A stretch of 64,000 nucleotides of DNA from Streptomyces macrolidinus (lineage in GTDB: Bacteria; Actinomycetota; Actinomycetes; Streptomycetales; Streptomycetaceae): assembly GCF_023887685.1 (NCBI RefSeq), contig NZ_JAMWMR010000022.1, positions 59,784 through 123,783 on the forward strand, written 5' to 3'. The notes beneath the pieces were generated by a model that worked only from the letters and a program-made list of their open reading frames with translations, had not been told where the DNA came from and searched no databases. The stretch's first letter is position 1, and every line of letters starts with the position of its first letter. This document shows, piece by piece, positions 52,827-61,625 of the stretch. Both the position numbers and the translations under genes were made by a program.

Positions 52827-54002
52827 TCAGGCGGGTTCGACGAGGAGGTGGAGGCTCTTCGGGCCGCTCATCGTCGGGTCCGGGTGCCACTGCATCGGAC
52901 GGTCCGGGTCGATCCGGAAGGAGCTGAACCGGCGCAGCAGGACGCGCAGGGCGACGTGCGCCTCCAGGCGGGCCAGCGGGGCGCCGAAGCAGAAGTGGAT
53001 CCCCTTGCTGAACGCGATGTGGGGATTCGGGTTCCGGTCGATCAGGAACTCGTCTGGGCGGTCGAACTGCCGCTCGTCGTGGTTGGCCGACAGGACCGCG
53101 CACACCACGACCTGTCCGGCCTCGATGGTGGTGCCGCGCAGTTCGACCTGCTTCTTCGTGACGCGCGGCACGATGCTGACGGGGCTGCGGTAGCGCAGTA
53201 CCTCCTCCAGCGCGGCGGGGATGGCGTCCGGGTCGGCGCGCAGCGTCCGCTCGACCTCCGGGTGCTCCTGGAGGCAGAGAAACGTGTTCCCGAGCCAGAG
53301 GGTCACCGTCACGTGGCCGGCGAGCAGGAGCACGGTGGCGAATCCGGCGATCTCCCGGTCGGTCAGGCTTTCGCCGTCCACCTCGGCCGCCAGCAGGTCG
53401 GAGAGCAGGCCGGGCCTCGGGGCCTTCCTGCGCTGGACGACCAGGTCGAGCAGATAGTCGTGGAACGCCTCGGCCGCGCTGACGGAGGACTCGTTCTTGG
53501 TGTCGAACTGGCCGTTCTTGTACAGCTGGTCGGCCCACTGCTTGAACAGCGGCCGGTCCTCGGCGGGGACGCCGAGCATCTCGGTGATGACCGTCAACGG
53601 CAGGGCGTAGGCGAAGTCGTCGACGAGTTCGAGCTCGGTCTTCTTCGGCACGCGGTCCAGCAGTTCCTCGGCGATCCGCTCCACCCGCTCTTCGAGCTGG
53701 GCGACGGCCCGGGGAGTGAACGCCTGGCTGACAAGCCGGCGCAGCTGCTGGTGCCGCGGCGGGTCGAGCGTGCCGATGTGTCCCTCCATCAGCTGGGTGG
53801 CCTCGGGAAAGACAGCGGTGAAGTCCGAGGAGAACGTGTCGTGGTCCGAGAGCACGGAGACCGCGTCGTCGTACCGGAACACCTGGTACGCGCCGCTCGC
53901 GGGGTCGCGGACCACCGGGGTGGTGTCGCGCATGGTGCGGCAGAGTTCGAGCATCTCCAGACCGGGACGCGGGGCGGGCGAGCCGTCCGGCGTGGTGGGC
54001 AT
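52827..54002 (-). CDS. Cytochrome P450
   Basis: 391 residues; ATG 54002 with AAGGAGAG upstream. The heme loop is FSKGIHFCFGAPLARLEA with the proximal Cys near residue 340 and the usual Gly-x-His-x-Cys-x-Gly order; ExxR is in EEVLRYR; the I-helix reads LLLAGHVTVTLWLG, where the acid normally preceding the conserved Thr is His-Val. Such I-helix changes are seen in P450s of NRPS/PKS clusters that act on carrier-bound or amino acid substrates. No ferredoxin gene is adjacent. Probably a tailoring or precursor hydroxylase. Confidence 0.93.
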   Translation of the reverse strand: MPTTPDGSPAPRPGLEMLELCRTMRDTTPVVRDPASGAYQVFRYDDAVSVLSDHDTFSSDFTAVFPEATQLMEGHIGTLDPPRHQQLRRLVSQAFTPRAVAQLEERVERIAEELLDRVPKKTELELVDDFAYALPLTVITEMLGVPAEDRPLFKQWADQLYKNGQFDTKNESSVSAAEAFHDYLLDLVVQRRKAPRPGLLSDLLAAEVDGESLTDREIAGFATVLLLAGHVTVTLWLGNTFLCLQEHPEVERTLRADPDAIPAALEEVLRYRSPVSIVPRVTKKQVELRGTTIEAGQVVVCAVLSANHDERQFDRPDEFLIDRNPNPHIAFSKGIHFCFGAPLARLEAHVALRVLLRRFSSFRIDPDRPMQWHPDPTMSGPKSLHLLVEPA

Positions 54003-54039
54003 GAGGTCTCTCCTTGGGTCGGTGGGTGTCCGGGCCCGC

Positions 54040-55092
54040 TCAGGACGGGTCGGCGACGATCTCGTAGTAGGCGAACCGGAAGGCCGTGTTGGGCGCGGAG
54101 AAGACCCGCTTGCAGGTCAGGCCGGCCGCCTCGATGACCTTCAACCAGCCCTCCCGGGGCTGCGGGAAGCCCTGTTCGGTCAGCACGTGGATCAGGTAGA
54201 AGTTGGCGTCCTCGGCGTCCACGAGCAGTTCCGGCTCGCACAGCAGCAGCGTGCGGTTCGGGGCGGCGCGCAGCAGGTCGGCGTACCGGGCGAGCATCTC
54301 GACCACCGCGGCCTCGCCGTCCCGGAAGTGCTCGTGCAGCGCCCCGACCGCCACGTAGAAGTCCGCGCCCTCGACCACCTCGGCCGGCCACTCCTGCGGC
54401 CGGAAGGCGTCGGCGACCAGGAAGGAGAGCCGGTCGGCGACGCCCTGCTCGGCCGCCCGTCGCCCGGCGTAGTCGATCGCGTCCTGGGCGATGTCGATCC
54501 CGAAGCCGCGCAGTTCGGGGTCGTCCCGCACCAGGTCGAGCAAAAGGCCGCCGGTGCCGCAGCCGAGGTCGAGCACGCCACGGGCGCCACGCTCGCGGAC
54601 CAGGTCGCGCACCAGGTTGCCGCCGAAGCTGCGGAACAGGACCTCGCACCGCAGCCCGAGGGCCTCGGTGTCACGGCTGACATCAGTGCCGTAGGTCTTG
54701 CTGCCATCCAGCAATCCGCCGATGTCGTGCAGGACCGGCCCGTACGCGTCGACGTAGTAGCCGAGCAGGGACTCCGCGACCTCATCGAGGAGTTGGGCGC
54801 CCCGTCGGGTGGTGCGCCAGGCGTCGCCCTGGGACTCCACGATGCCGCGCACCTCCAGGAAGCGCAGAACCTTGCCTATCCGGTCGGCCAGTTCGGGCTT
54901 CGGGGCCAGCTCCGCGAGCGGCGTCCAGTCGCCCGAGAGGCGGTCGGCGACGCCGGAGTTGGAGAGGCCCACGATCGCCGTGCTCAGGACGTAGGAGGAC
55001 GCCAGCTCGCCGGCGCCGGCCTCGGCCACGGACTTCCAGGTCTGCTGGACCTCGTCATCCAGGACCATGACGGACTTGTTCTCAGCGGTCAT
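54040..55092 (-). CDS. SAM-dependent methyltransferase, MppJ/O-methyltransferase-like
   Basis: 350 residues from ATG 55092. Residues 1-120 form a helical/winged dimerisation domain, 160-350 the class I Rossmann fold with GVLDLGCGTGG (172-182) and GFGIDIAQDAIDYA. Late segments are VGALHEHFRDGE and LLLCEPELL. The two-domain plan suits plant-type O-methyltransferases and the alpha-keto acid C-beta methyltransferases (MppJ, SgvM group). The adjacent aminotransferase and chain-elongation genes make a keto-acid substrate attractive, but that is inference. Gap of 26 bases to the aminotransferase. Confidence 0.8.
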   Translation of the reverse strand: MTAENKSVMVLDDEVQQTWKSVAEAGAGELASSYVLSTAIVGLSNSGVADRLSGDWTPLAELAPKPELADRIGKVLRFLEVRGIVESQGDAWRTTRRGAQLLDEVAESLLGYYVDAYGPVLHDIGGLLDGSKTYGTDVSRDTEALGLRCEVLFRSFGGNLVRDLVRERGARGVLDLGCGTGGLLLDLVRDDPELRGFGIDIAQDAIDYAGRRAAEQGVADRLSFLVADAFRPQEWPAEVVEGADFYVAVGALHEHFRDGEAAVVEMLARYADLLRAAPNRTLLLCEPELLVDAEDANFYLIHVLTEQGFPQPREGWLKVIEAAGLTCKRVFSAPNTAFRFAYYEIVADPS

Positions 55093-55118
55093 GTCTGCAT
55101 TTCTCCCTGTGGGTCGGA

Positions 55119-56294
55119 TCAGTTCGACTGCTCGGTCACGGTGAGGAATCGGCGCATCCGTTCCAGCGCTTCAACTGTGCGTTCCCGGTCGCGTACGAAG
55201 GTGGTGCGCACCCAGTTCAGGCCGTCGGCACGGTCGGCGAAGAAGCTCGTGCCGGGGGCGAGCAGGACCCCGGCGGTCTCCACCAGTTCGGCGACGAGCT
55301 TGTCGCTGCGGGCGGCCAGGCCCGAGCTGCCTGCCAGGACGAACCAGCCGCCCTCGGGCATGCGAACATCGAAGCCCAGCGTCTCCAGGTACGCCACCAG
55401 GTGGTCGCGGCGCTCCTGGAAGAGCGCCCGGTCGTCGATGAAGTCGGCGGCGCCGACGGCCGACACGCCCTGTTGCAGGGGGCGGGCGGCCCCCACCGTG
55501 GTGCGCTCGTGCACCCGCCGGATCCCTGCGGTGAGCTCGGGGGAGGCGACGCAGTAGCCCACCCTCCAGCCGGACATGTGCAGCGACTTCGACAGGCTGC
55601 CTACGGCGATCACGTGGTCCGCCGTCCCGGGCATGCCCAGCGGCGAGACGTGTGTCCGGCCGTCGTAGACGTAGCGCTCGTAGACCTCGTCGGTGATGAG
55701 TACCAGGTCGTGCTCGACGCAAAGTTCGAGCAGTCCCGACACCTCGGCCTGGTCGAAAGCACGCCCCGTCGGATTGTGCGGAGTGTTGAGCAGCACCGCC
55801 CGGGTCCGGCCGGTGATCGCGGCCCGCACCGCGTCGAGGTCGAGGCGCCAGTCGCGCCCGGCGAGCGGGACCGGACGGTGCACCGCTCCGGTCAGACCGA
55901 TCACGCCCGGGTAGTTCTCGTAGAACGGCTCGGGCAGGATCACCTCGTCGCCCGGGTCGGTGACTGCGAGGACGGCGGCCAGGACGCCTTCGGTGGCGCC
56001 GCAGGTGACCGTGATCTCGTCGACAGGGTCGACCGCGACGCCCCGGGTCCGCAGGAGCTCTGCGGCGATCAGCTGCCGCAGCGACAGCAGGCCTTCCGGC
56101 GGGGCGTACTGGTTCTGTGCGGACGTGAGGGCGGCGGTGGCCGCCTCGATCGCCGCCGCGGGCGGGTCGCCCGGCGGGATACCGAGGGCGATGTCGATCG
56201 CGCCCACGTCGTGGGCCAGCCGCATCAGTCCGGCCAGCTCCATCGCGCCGATTCCCGACACACGGCGAGAGAGCCGGCCCCTGGCGGCGGTCAT
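55119..56294 (-). CDS. Class I/II PLP aminotransferase
   Basis: 391 residues from ATG 56294. PLP site: Asn174 in PHNPTGRAF, Asp202 and Tyr205 in ITDEVYERY, Schiff-base Lys236 in SLSKSLHMSGWRVGY, Arg in GLNWVRTTF for the substrate carboxylate. Fold-type I, aspartate/aromatic aminotransferase-like. In this operon it would convert the elongated alpha-keto acid to an amino acid building block. It follows the IPM-dehydrogenase-like gene by 48 bases. Confidence 0.92.
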   Translation of the reverse strand: MTAARGRLSRRVSGIGAMELAGLMRLAHDVGAIDIALGIPPGDPPAAAIEAATAALTSAQNQYAPPEGLLSLRQLIAAELLRTRGVAVDPVDEITVTCGATEGVLAAVLAVTDPGDEVILPEPFYENYPGVIGLTGAVHRPVPLAGRDWRLDLDAVRAAITGRTRAVLLNTPHNPTGRAFDQAEVSGLLELCVEHDLVLITDEVYERYVYDGRTHVSPLGMPGTADHVIAVGSLSKSLHMSGWRVGYCVASPELTAGIRRVHERTTVGAARPLQQGVSAVGAADFIDDRALFQERRDHLVAYLETLGFDVRMPEGGWFVLAGSSGLAARSDKLVAELVETAGVLLAPGTSFFADRADGLNWVRTTFVRDRERTVEALERMRRFLTVTEQSN

Positions 56295-56342
56295 GCGGCC
56301 ACCTTCTGGGTCTCCGGCGTCGGCCGCCCTGGGACGCGTGGT

Positions 56343-57371
56343 TCAGTGGAGCGCCGCACGGATCGCCTCTCCCGCCGCCTTCGTACCGAGCCGGCCGCCG
56401 AGGTCGGCGGTGCAGCGCACCTCCGCGACGGCCATCCGCACGGCTGTGCGGACGGCGGCGGCCTCCGCCGGGTGCCCGACGCGCTCCAGGAGCAGCGCAG
56501 CGGAGAGGATCGCCCCGATGGGGTTGGCGGTGTCCGTGCCGGCGATGTCCGGGGCACTGCCGTGCACCGGTTCGTACAGCCCGAATCCCGTCTGCGGGTT
56601 GAGGTTGACCGAGGCGGAGGTGCCGAGGCCGCCGGCCAGTTCCGCGGCGAGGTCGGACAGGATGTCGCCGTAGGAGTTGTTGGTGACGATGACGTCGAAC
56701 GCGGTCGGGTCTGAGAGCAGCCGCATGGCGGCGACGTCCACGTAGAGGTGCGAGGTGGCCAGGTCGGGGCGGGCGGCGGTGGCGTCCAGCCAGCACTGCT
56801 GCCACAGTCGGCCGCCGTTGGGTACCGCGTTGGACTTGTCGACCATGCAGACCGCGCGGGTCGCCGAGGCCAGGGCGAAGTCGATCACCCTGCTGACGCC
56901 GAGGTGGGTGCTCACCTCGGTGTCGATGGCCACCTCCGCCGTGGAGCCGGGACGCAGCGCGCCGCCGATGTCGGTGTAGAGGCCCTCGGTGTTCTCCCGG
57001 ACGATCACGCAGTCGATGGCGCGCCGGTCGGGGTCCCGCAGCGGGCTGAGGCGGTCGTGCAGGAGCTGCGCCGGACGGTAGTTGGCGTACAGGTCGAGCT
57101 CGAAGCGCAGGCGCAGCAGGACGTCCCTGGCGTACCGGGTGCCGGCGACGCGGGCGTCGCCGATCGCGCCGAGCAGGGCGCCGTCGCTGCGGCGGATCCG
57201 GGCGAGGTCGTCATCGCTCAGCGCGCATCCGGTGGCGAGGAACGTGCCGGCGTTGACGTGGTCGAGCACGTCGAAGGAGAGGTCCAGGCCGAGGCCGTCG
57301 AGGAGGGCTAGGGCTTGCTCGGTCACCTCGGGGCCGATGCCGTCCCCGGGGATGACGGTGATGAGGGGCAT
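56343..57371 (-). CDS. leuB: 3-isopropylmalate dehydrogenase-like beta-decarboxylating dehydrogenase
   Basis: 342 residues from ATG 57371. VIPGDGIGPEVT opening; substrate Arg residues in YRPAQLL and the REnTEGLYTDIGG loop; Lys in MVDKSNAVPNG; metal Asp in VTNNSYGDILSDL; FGLYEPVHGSAPDIAGTDTANP. The specificity loop RENTEGLY is compatible with LeuB, isocitrate- or tartrate-type members, so the exact substrate is open. It oxidises and decarboxylates the isomerised malate derivative, yielding a keto acid one carbon longer. Gap of 5 bases to the leuD-like gene. Confidence 0.9.
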   Translation of the reverse strand: MPLITVIPGDGIGPEVTEQALALLDGLGLDLSFDVLDHVNAGTFLATGCALSDDDLARIRRSDGALLGAIGDARVAGTRYARDVLLRLRFELDLYANYRPAQLLHDRLSPLRDPDRRAIDCVIVRENTEGLYTDIGGALRPGSTAEVAIDTEVSTHLGVSRVIDFALASATRAVCMVDKSNAVPNGGRLWQQCWLDATAARPDLATSHLYVDVAAMRLLSDPTAFDVIVTNNSYGDILSDLAAELAGGLGTSASVNLNPQTGFGLYEPVHGSAPDIAGTDTANPIGAILSAALLLERVGHPAEAAAVRTAVRMAVAEVRCTADLGGRLGTKAAGEAIRAALH

Positions 57372-57376
57372 TGTGC

Positions 57377-57982
57377 TCAGTTCACCCCGCCTGTCGGTGC
57401 GAAGGCGGGCAGCCAGGCTGGCCGCCCCTGTTCGTAGGCGACGATGTCGTCCTGCCGTTCCAGGGTCACAGCGATGTCGTCCAGGCCCTCGAGGAGCAGG
57501 CGGCGTGCCCTGCCGTCGATCTCGAAGGGGCAGCTGCCGCCGGGCCAGCGCACGACGCATCCGGCGAGGTCGACGGTGATCTCGTACGACGCGTCCTGCT
57601 CGGCCCGCGCCATCAGCTGCGCCACGTCCTCGTCGGGCAGTTGGGCCGCCAGCAGGCCGTTCTTCAGGGCGTTGCGGCGGAAGATGTCGCCGAAGCTGGG
57701 GGCGATCACCGCGGCGACGCCCCAGTCCCGCAAGGCCCACACGGCGTGCTCGCGGGAGCTTCCGGTGCCGAAGTTCGCCCCGGCGACCAGCACCGTGCTC
57801 GCGGCGCGCGCCGGGTCGTTGAAGACGAAGTCCGGCTGTTCCCGCCAGCGAGCGAACAGGCCGTCCTGGTACCCCGTCTTGCTCAGCCGCCGGCAGTACT
57901 CGCTGGGAATGATCTGATCGGTGTCCACGTCGCTGCGTCGCAGCGGGAGCACCGTGCCGGTGTGGCTGGTCAGCGGTTCCAT
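57377..57982 (-). CDS. leuD: 3-isopropylmalate dehydratase small subunit-like
   Basis: 201 residues; ATG 57982 with GAGGAGGT upstream. SDVDTDQIIPSEYCRR opening, VLVAGANFGTGSSREHAVWAL (the swivelling domain), and SFGDIFRRNALKNGLL are standard LeuD motifs. With the LeuC-like subunit it isomerises 2- to 3-alkylmalate via an Fe-S cluster. Lies 25 bases after leuC. Confidence 0.93.
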   Translation of the reverse strand: MEPLTSHTGTVLPLRRSDVDTDQIIPSEYCRRLSKTGYQDGLFARWREQPDFVFNDPARAASTVLVAGANFGTGSSREHAVWALRDWGVAAVIAPSFGDIFRRNALKNGLLAAQLPDEDVAQLMARAEQDASYEITVDLAGCVVRWPGGSCPFEIDGRARRLLLEGLDDIAVTLERQDDIVAYEQGRPAWLPAFAPTGGVN

Positions 57983-58007
57983 CCCCGTACCTCCTCGCTC
58001 TGTTCGG

Positions 58008-59426
58008 TCACCCGCGGTCCAGGTCGGACGGCGCGGCGAGACGGCCGGCGACCGCGGTCGACGCAGCGACGGCCGGGGAGACGAGGTGCGTGCGTGCGGT
58101 GCGCCCCTGCCGTCCCTCGTAGTTGCGGTTGGACGTCGAGGCGCAGCGCTCGCGTCCGGGGAGCCGGTCGGAGTTCATGCCGAGGCACATCGAGCAGCCG
58201 GAGAACCGCCATTCGGCCCCGGCGGCCAGAAAGACCTCGTGCAGCCCCTCCTGCTCGGCCTGTTCGCGCACCTGCATGGAGCCGGGTACGACGAGCATGC
58301 GCACGTCTGGTGAGACCTTCCGCCCGCGCAGCACCTGTGCCGCCGCCCGCAGGTCCTCGACCCGGCCGTTGGTGCAGGAGCCGAGAAACACGGTGTCGAT
58401 CCCGATGTCGCGCATCGGGGTGCCCGGGGCGAGGCCCATGTAGTCCAGGGCGCGGCGAGCCGCCGCCCGTTCCGCGGGGTCGGGGTACGCCTCCGGGTCG
58501 GGCACGCTCTCCCCGAGGGGCACGGCCTGGCCCGGGTTGGTTCCCCAGGTCACCATCGGGGTCAGGTCGGCCACATCGATGGTGACGGTGTGGTCGAAGA
58601 CCGCCCCGGGGTCGGTGTGCAGGGTCTCCCAGTGGGCGAGCGCGCGCTGCCAGGCCTCGCCGGTGGGCCGCCGCGGGCGGTCGGCGAGGTAAGCGGTGGT
58701 GGTGTCGTCCGGGGCGATGAGCCCGGCCCGGGCGCCAGCTTCGATGCTGAGGTTGCACATGGTCATCCGGCCCTCCATGGAGAGTCCGCGGACCGCCTCG
58801 CCGCGGTACTCCAGGACGTGGCCGTGGGCGCCGTTGGCGCCGATGTGGGCGGTCAGGGCGAGCATCAGGTCCTTGGCGGTGACGCCCGGTGCGGGCACGC
58901 CGGTGAACTCGACCGCCATGGTCCGGGGCCGCTGCAGGGCGAGGGTCTGGGTGGCCAGCACATGCTCCACGTCGCTGGTGCCGATACCGAAGGCGAGGGC
59001 GCCGAACGCGCCGTGGGTCGAGGTGTGGCTGTCGCCGCACACCACCGTCATGCCCGGCTGCACCGCACCGAGTTCGGGGCCGACGACGTGGACGATGCCC
59101 TGGCGTCCGTCGCCGTGGCGGAACAGTTCGATGCCGTGCTCGGCGCAGTTGCGGCGCACCGTCGTGACCTGTTCGACGCTGATCGGGTCGGTGATGACCA
59201 GGCTGTCGGTGGGGACGTTGTGGTCCTCGACGGCCAGGGTCAAGTCGGGCCTGCGCACCGGGCGTCCGGCGAGCCGCAGGCCGTCGAAGGCCTGGGCCGA
59301 GGTCGCCTCGTGGACCAGATGCAGGTCGATGTAGAGCAGGTCGGGGCCGTCGGTGGCGGCGCCGACGCGGTGGCCGTCCCAGATCTTCTCGACCAGGGTC
59401 CGCGGTGTCGTCCTGGGGGTCGTCAT
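58008..59426 (-). CDS. leuC: 3-isopropylmalate dehydratase large subunit-like
   Basis: 472 residues from ATG 59426, whose ATGA overlaps the LeuA-like stop. 4Fe-4S ligands: Cys in FLGSCTNGR and two in GCSMCLGMN. VVCGDSHTSTHGAFGALAFGIGTSDVEHVLATQT (read in parts) is the canonical aconitase-superfamily region. Works with the LeuD-like subunit. A full-length, apparently intact enzyme. Confidence 0.94.
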   Translation of the reverse strand: MTTPRTTPRTLVEKIWDGHRVGAATDGPDLLYIDLHLVHEATSAQAFDGLRLAGRPVRRPDLTLAVEDHNVPTDSLVITDPISVEQVTTVRRNCAEHGIELFRHGDGRQGIVHVVGPELGAVQPGMTVVCGDSHTSTHGAFGALAFGIGTSDVEHVLATQTLALQRPRTMAVEFTGVPAPGVTAKDLMLALTAHIGANGAHGHVLEYRGEAVRGLSMEGRMTMCNLSIEAGARAGLIAPDDTTTAYLADRPRRPTGEAWQRALAHWETLHTDPGAVFDHTVTIDVADLTPMVTWGTNPGQAVPLGESVPDPEAYPDPAERAAARRALDYMGLAPGTPMRDIGIDTVFLGSCTNGRVEDLRAAAQVLRGRKVSPDVRMLVVPGSMQVREQAEQEGLHEVFLAAGAEWRFSGCSMCLGMNSDRLPGRERCASTSNRNYEGRQGRTARTHLVSPAVAASTAVAGRLAAPSDLDRG

Positions 59427-60640
59427 CGGCGGATCTCCTCCCCCGCGGGCGTGTTCTCGCCGTCGGCCGGGCCGAACGTGGCCGCCAACTGTGCGCGCAC
59501 CATTCCGAGTTCGTCGCAGCGGCCGTCGGGGCGCTCGGTCACGTACTCGGTGTACAGCCGCTCCACCAGGTCCTCATCGGGCTCCACGCCGAGCTGCTGA
59601 AGCACGTGGCGGAAGACGGCCCGGCCGGAGTGGCGGCCGACGAGCATCGAGCGTTGCCGGGCGAACCGGTCGGGGTTGAGGAACTCGTACGTCGCCGGGT
59701 TCTTGAGGATGCCGTCCTGGTGGATGCCTGCCTCGGTGGCGAAGGCGTTGTCGCCGAAGACCGCCTTGTTGCGCGGCGGGGCCATGGCGATCACCGCCGA
59801 CAGGCTCTGGAAGGCACCGTAGAGGCGCTCCAGCCGGATGCCGCTCGTGACGCCGAGCTGCTCGCCCTTGAACTCCAGTAACGCCGCCATCTCCTCCAGC
59901 GGGGTGTTGCCGGCGCGCTCGCCGATCCCGGCCAGGGTGGCCTGGACCTCGTTCGCGCCCGCTTGGATGCCCGCCAGGGCGTTGGCCAGCGACAGTCCCA
60001 GGTCGTCGTGGCAGTGGGTGGCGAGCGTGACGTCGTCCGGGAGCCAGGAGCGGACCAGGGCGCACAGGTCGCCGTACTCCTGCGGGGTCGCGCAGCCGGT
60101 GGTGTCGGCGAGGATCACGGTGCTGACCCCGGCCTCCAGGGCCTCCATGACCAGCGCCTCGATCAGGTCCTTCTCGCCGCGGCTGGCGTCCTCGACGCCG
60201 AAGGAGATGTCCTGCGCCCCGAGGGAGTGGGCGTAGCGGATCGCGTCGCCCGCCTCCTTCACCGCGTCCCGGCGGGTGATGCCCCGCTTGTACTGCAGGT
60301 GGAGGTCGCTGCCGGTGCCGCAGATCTGCACCTGGTGGTTGGGGCGTGCTCCCCCGGCTTCCATGGACAGCCGGACGTCCTCCCGGGAGGCCCGGTTGAA
60401 CGTGGCGAACCGTGTGGTGGGGGCCAGCGACTCGGCGATCAGGCGGGTGGCCGCGAAGTCCTCCGGCGAGGAGCCAGGGAATCCCGCCTCGATGGTGTCC
60501 GCGCCGTAGGCCTCGGCCTTGAGCGCGAGCATCTTCTTCTGCTCGGTGGTCATCGCGTTTCCGGGCGCCTGCTCACCGTCTCGCAACGTGGCGTCGAAGA
60601 TGGATATTCTTCGCCGCGGCGGGCTTTCCTGACCTGTCAT
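59423..60640 (-). CDS. leuA: Short 2-isopropylmalate synthase-like (alkylmalate) synthase lacking the regulatory domain
   Basis: 405 residues; ATG 60640 with GGGAGG upstream. The catalytic barrel is complete: FDATLRDGEQAPG, IEAGFPGSSPEDF, metal-binding THCHDDLGLSLANAL, GERAGNTPLEE and GIHQDGILKNPATYE. The C-terminal leucine-sensing domain of 500-residue or longer LeuA is missing, so it should be feedback-insensitive. Actinomycete housekeeping LeuA belongs to another subfamily (LRDGNQ-type, about 570 residues), so this is a dedicated paralogue. It condenses acetyl-CoA with an alpha-keto acid; leucine precursor, homologated aromatic or other acids are all possible. Confidence 0.88.
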   Translation of the reverse strand: MTGQESPPRRRISIFDATLRDGEQAPGNAMTTEQKKMLALKAEAYGADTIEAGFPGSSPEDFAATRLIAESLAPTTRFATFNRASREDVRLSMEAGGARPNHQVQICGTGSDLHLQYKRGITRRDAVKEAGDAIRYAHSLGAQDISFGVEDASRGEKDLIEALVMEALEAGVSTVILADTTGCATPQEYGDLCALVRSWLPDDVTLATHCHDDLGLSLANALAGIQAGANEVQATLAGIGERAGNTPLEEMAALLEFKGEQLGVTSGIRLERLYGAFQSLSAVIAMAPPRNKAVFGDNAFATEAGIHQDGILKNPATYEFLNPDRFARQRSMLVGRHSGRAVFRHVLQQLGVEPDEDLVERLYTEYVTERPDGRCDELGMVRAQLAATFGPADGENTPAGEEIRR

Positions 60641-60663
60641 TGGTCCTCCCCGTCTCCCGTTCA

Positions 60664-60698
60664 AGCAAAACTGGATCGATCGGCGGGATATCCGCCGA
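60664..60698 (-). promoter_or_regulatory. Attenuator-like hairpin in the leuA-like leader
   Basis: On the minus strand, a 7-base-pair stem (60698-60692 with 60686-60680, 5-base loop) is followed 9 bases later by TTTT (60670-60667), then the ribosome site of the leuA-like gene. It lies in the largest gap of the operon (123 bases). Shape is that of a weak intrinsic terminator or attenuator; function is unproven. Confidence 0.4.
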
Positions 60699-60763
60699 AC
60701 CGATGTTCCGAACGTGCACACATCGTGTGCCGGAAATGACGCGCACGAACCGCGTGCCGGAAT

Positions 60764-61585
60764 TCAGGATCGCCGGTGCGCCACGATCAGTACGCAGCCG
60801 AGTTCTCCGGTCATCTGACCGACCATGCTCTCCGCCTCCGCGGACTGTTCCGCAGTGAATCCGAAGAGTGCGGCCAGTTCGTCCTTGTTGGCGATCGTGA
60901 TGTCATTCATCATCGTGAACGAGGGGCTGACGTTCTCCGAGATGTCGGAGATCTCGTCGGCCACCAACCCGGCCGCTTCGAGCAGCGCCGGGTAGTCCGC
61001 CAGGCGAGGCAGCGCGCCGGGGCGGGTGGCCCGGTCGGCGGCCTCCTCGTCCGTGACGTCCTCCCGGTCGAACAGGTCGGTCAGTACCACGCGGCCGCCC
61101 GGGGCGACGACCCGGCCCATCTCGGCGAGCGCCTGAGCGCGGTCCATGTGGACGATCGACTCGAAGGCGAGCGCGGCGTCGAACGAGCCGTCCTCGAAGG
61201 GCATGTCCGTGCCGTCGGCCTGCTGGAACCGCACCTGGTCGGCCAGACCTTCGGCCGCCGCCCGTCCGGTGGCGATCTCGATCTGGTACCCGCTGATCGT
61301 GATGCCGAGCACGTTCGCGCCGGTCGCCTGGGCCAGCCGGACGGCGGGCTTGCCGAGGCCGCAGCCCACGTCCAGGACCCGGGCGCCGACGCCGACTCCG
61401 AGCTTGGGGATCAGCAGGTCGGTGAACCGGTCGGTCGCCTCCTCGACGGTGGCCTGGTCGTCCGGCCCGAGCCAGTACGCGAAGTGGAAGTTGTCGTCCC
61501 ACTCCCGGCGCAGCATCGGGCCGACCAGCTCGTAGTAGTCCAGTTGCGGCAGGCTGGTGCCGGGCACCGTCTCTTCCGAATGCAT
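60764..61585 (-). CDS. SAM-dependent class I methyltransferase
   Basis: 273 residues from ATG 61585. SAM motif I ARVLDVGCGLGKPAVRLA (68-85), motif II GTDMPFEDGSFDAALAFESIVHM, motif III GGRVVLTDLFD. It resembles small-molecule methyltransferases of polyketide clusters that open with a WDDNFHFAYW segment and act on O, C or N. The N-terminal FHFAYWLG is typical of the cyclopropane-synthase/RifMT-like group. Acceptor not predictable. Confidence 0.88.
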   Translation of the reverse strand: MHSEETVPGTSLPQLDYYELVGPMLRREWDDNFHFAYWLGPDDQATVEEATDRFTDLLIPKLGVGVGARVLDVGCGLGKPAVRLAQATGANVLGITISGYQIEIATGRAAAEGLADQVRFQQADGTDMPFEDGSFDAALAFESIVHMDRAQALAEMGRVVAPGGRVVLTDLFDREDVTDEEAADRATRPGALPRLADYPALLEAAGLVADEISDISENVSPSFTMMNDITIANKDELAALFGFTAEQSAEAESMVGQMTGELGCVLIVAHRRS

Positions 61586-61625
61586 GTCTTCTCCTCTTTG
61601 TTCCGGACCGTTTTGTTCCGGACCG

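Noticed and set aside
56343..60640. Reading the leu-like set simply as the housekeeping leucine operon
   Set aside because: Embedded in a PKS/P450/MbtH operon, with a short LeuA of the wrong subfamily and no regulatory domain; kept only as a refutation test.
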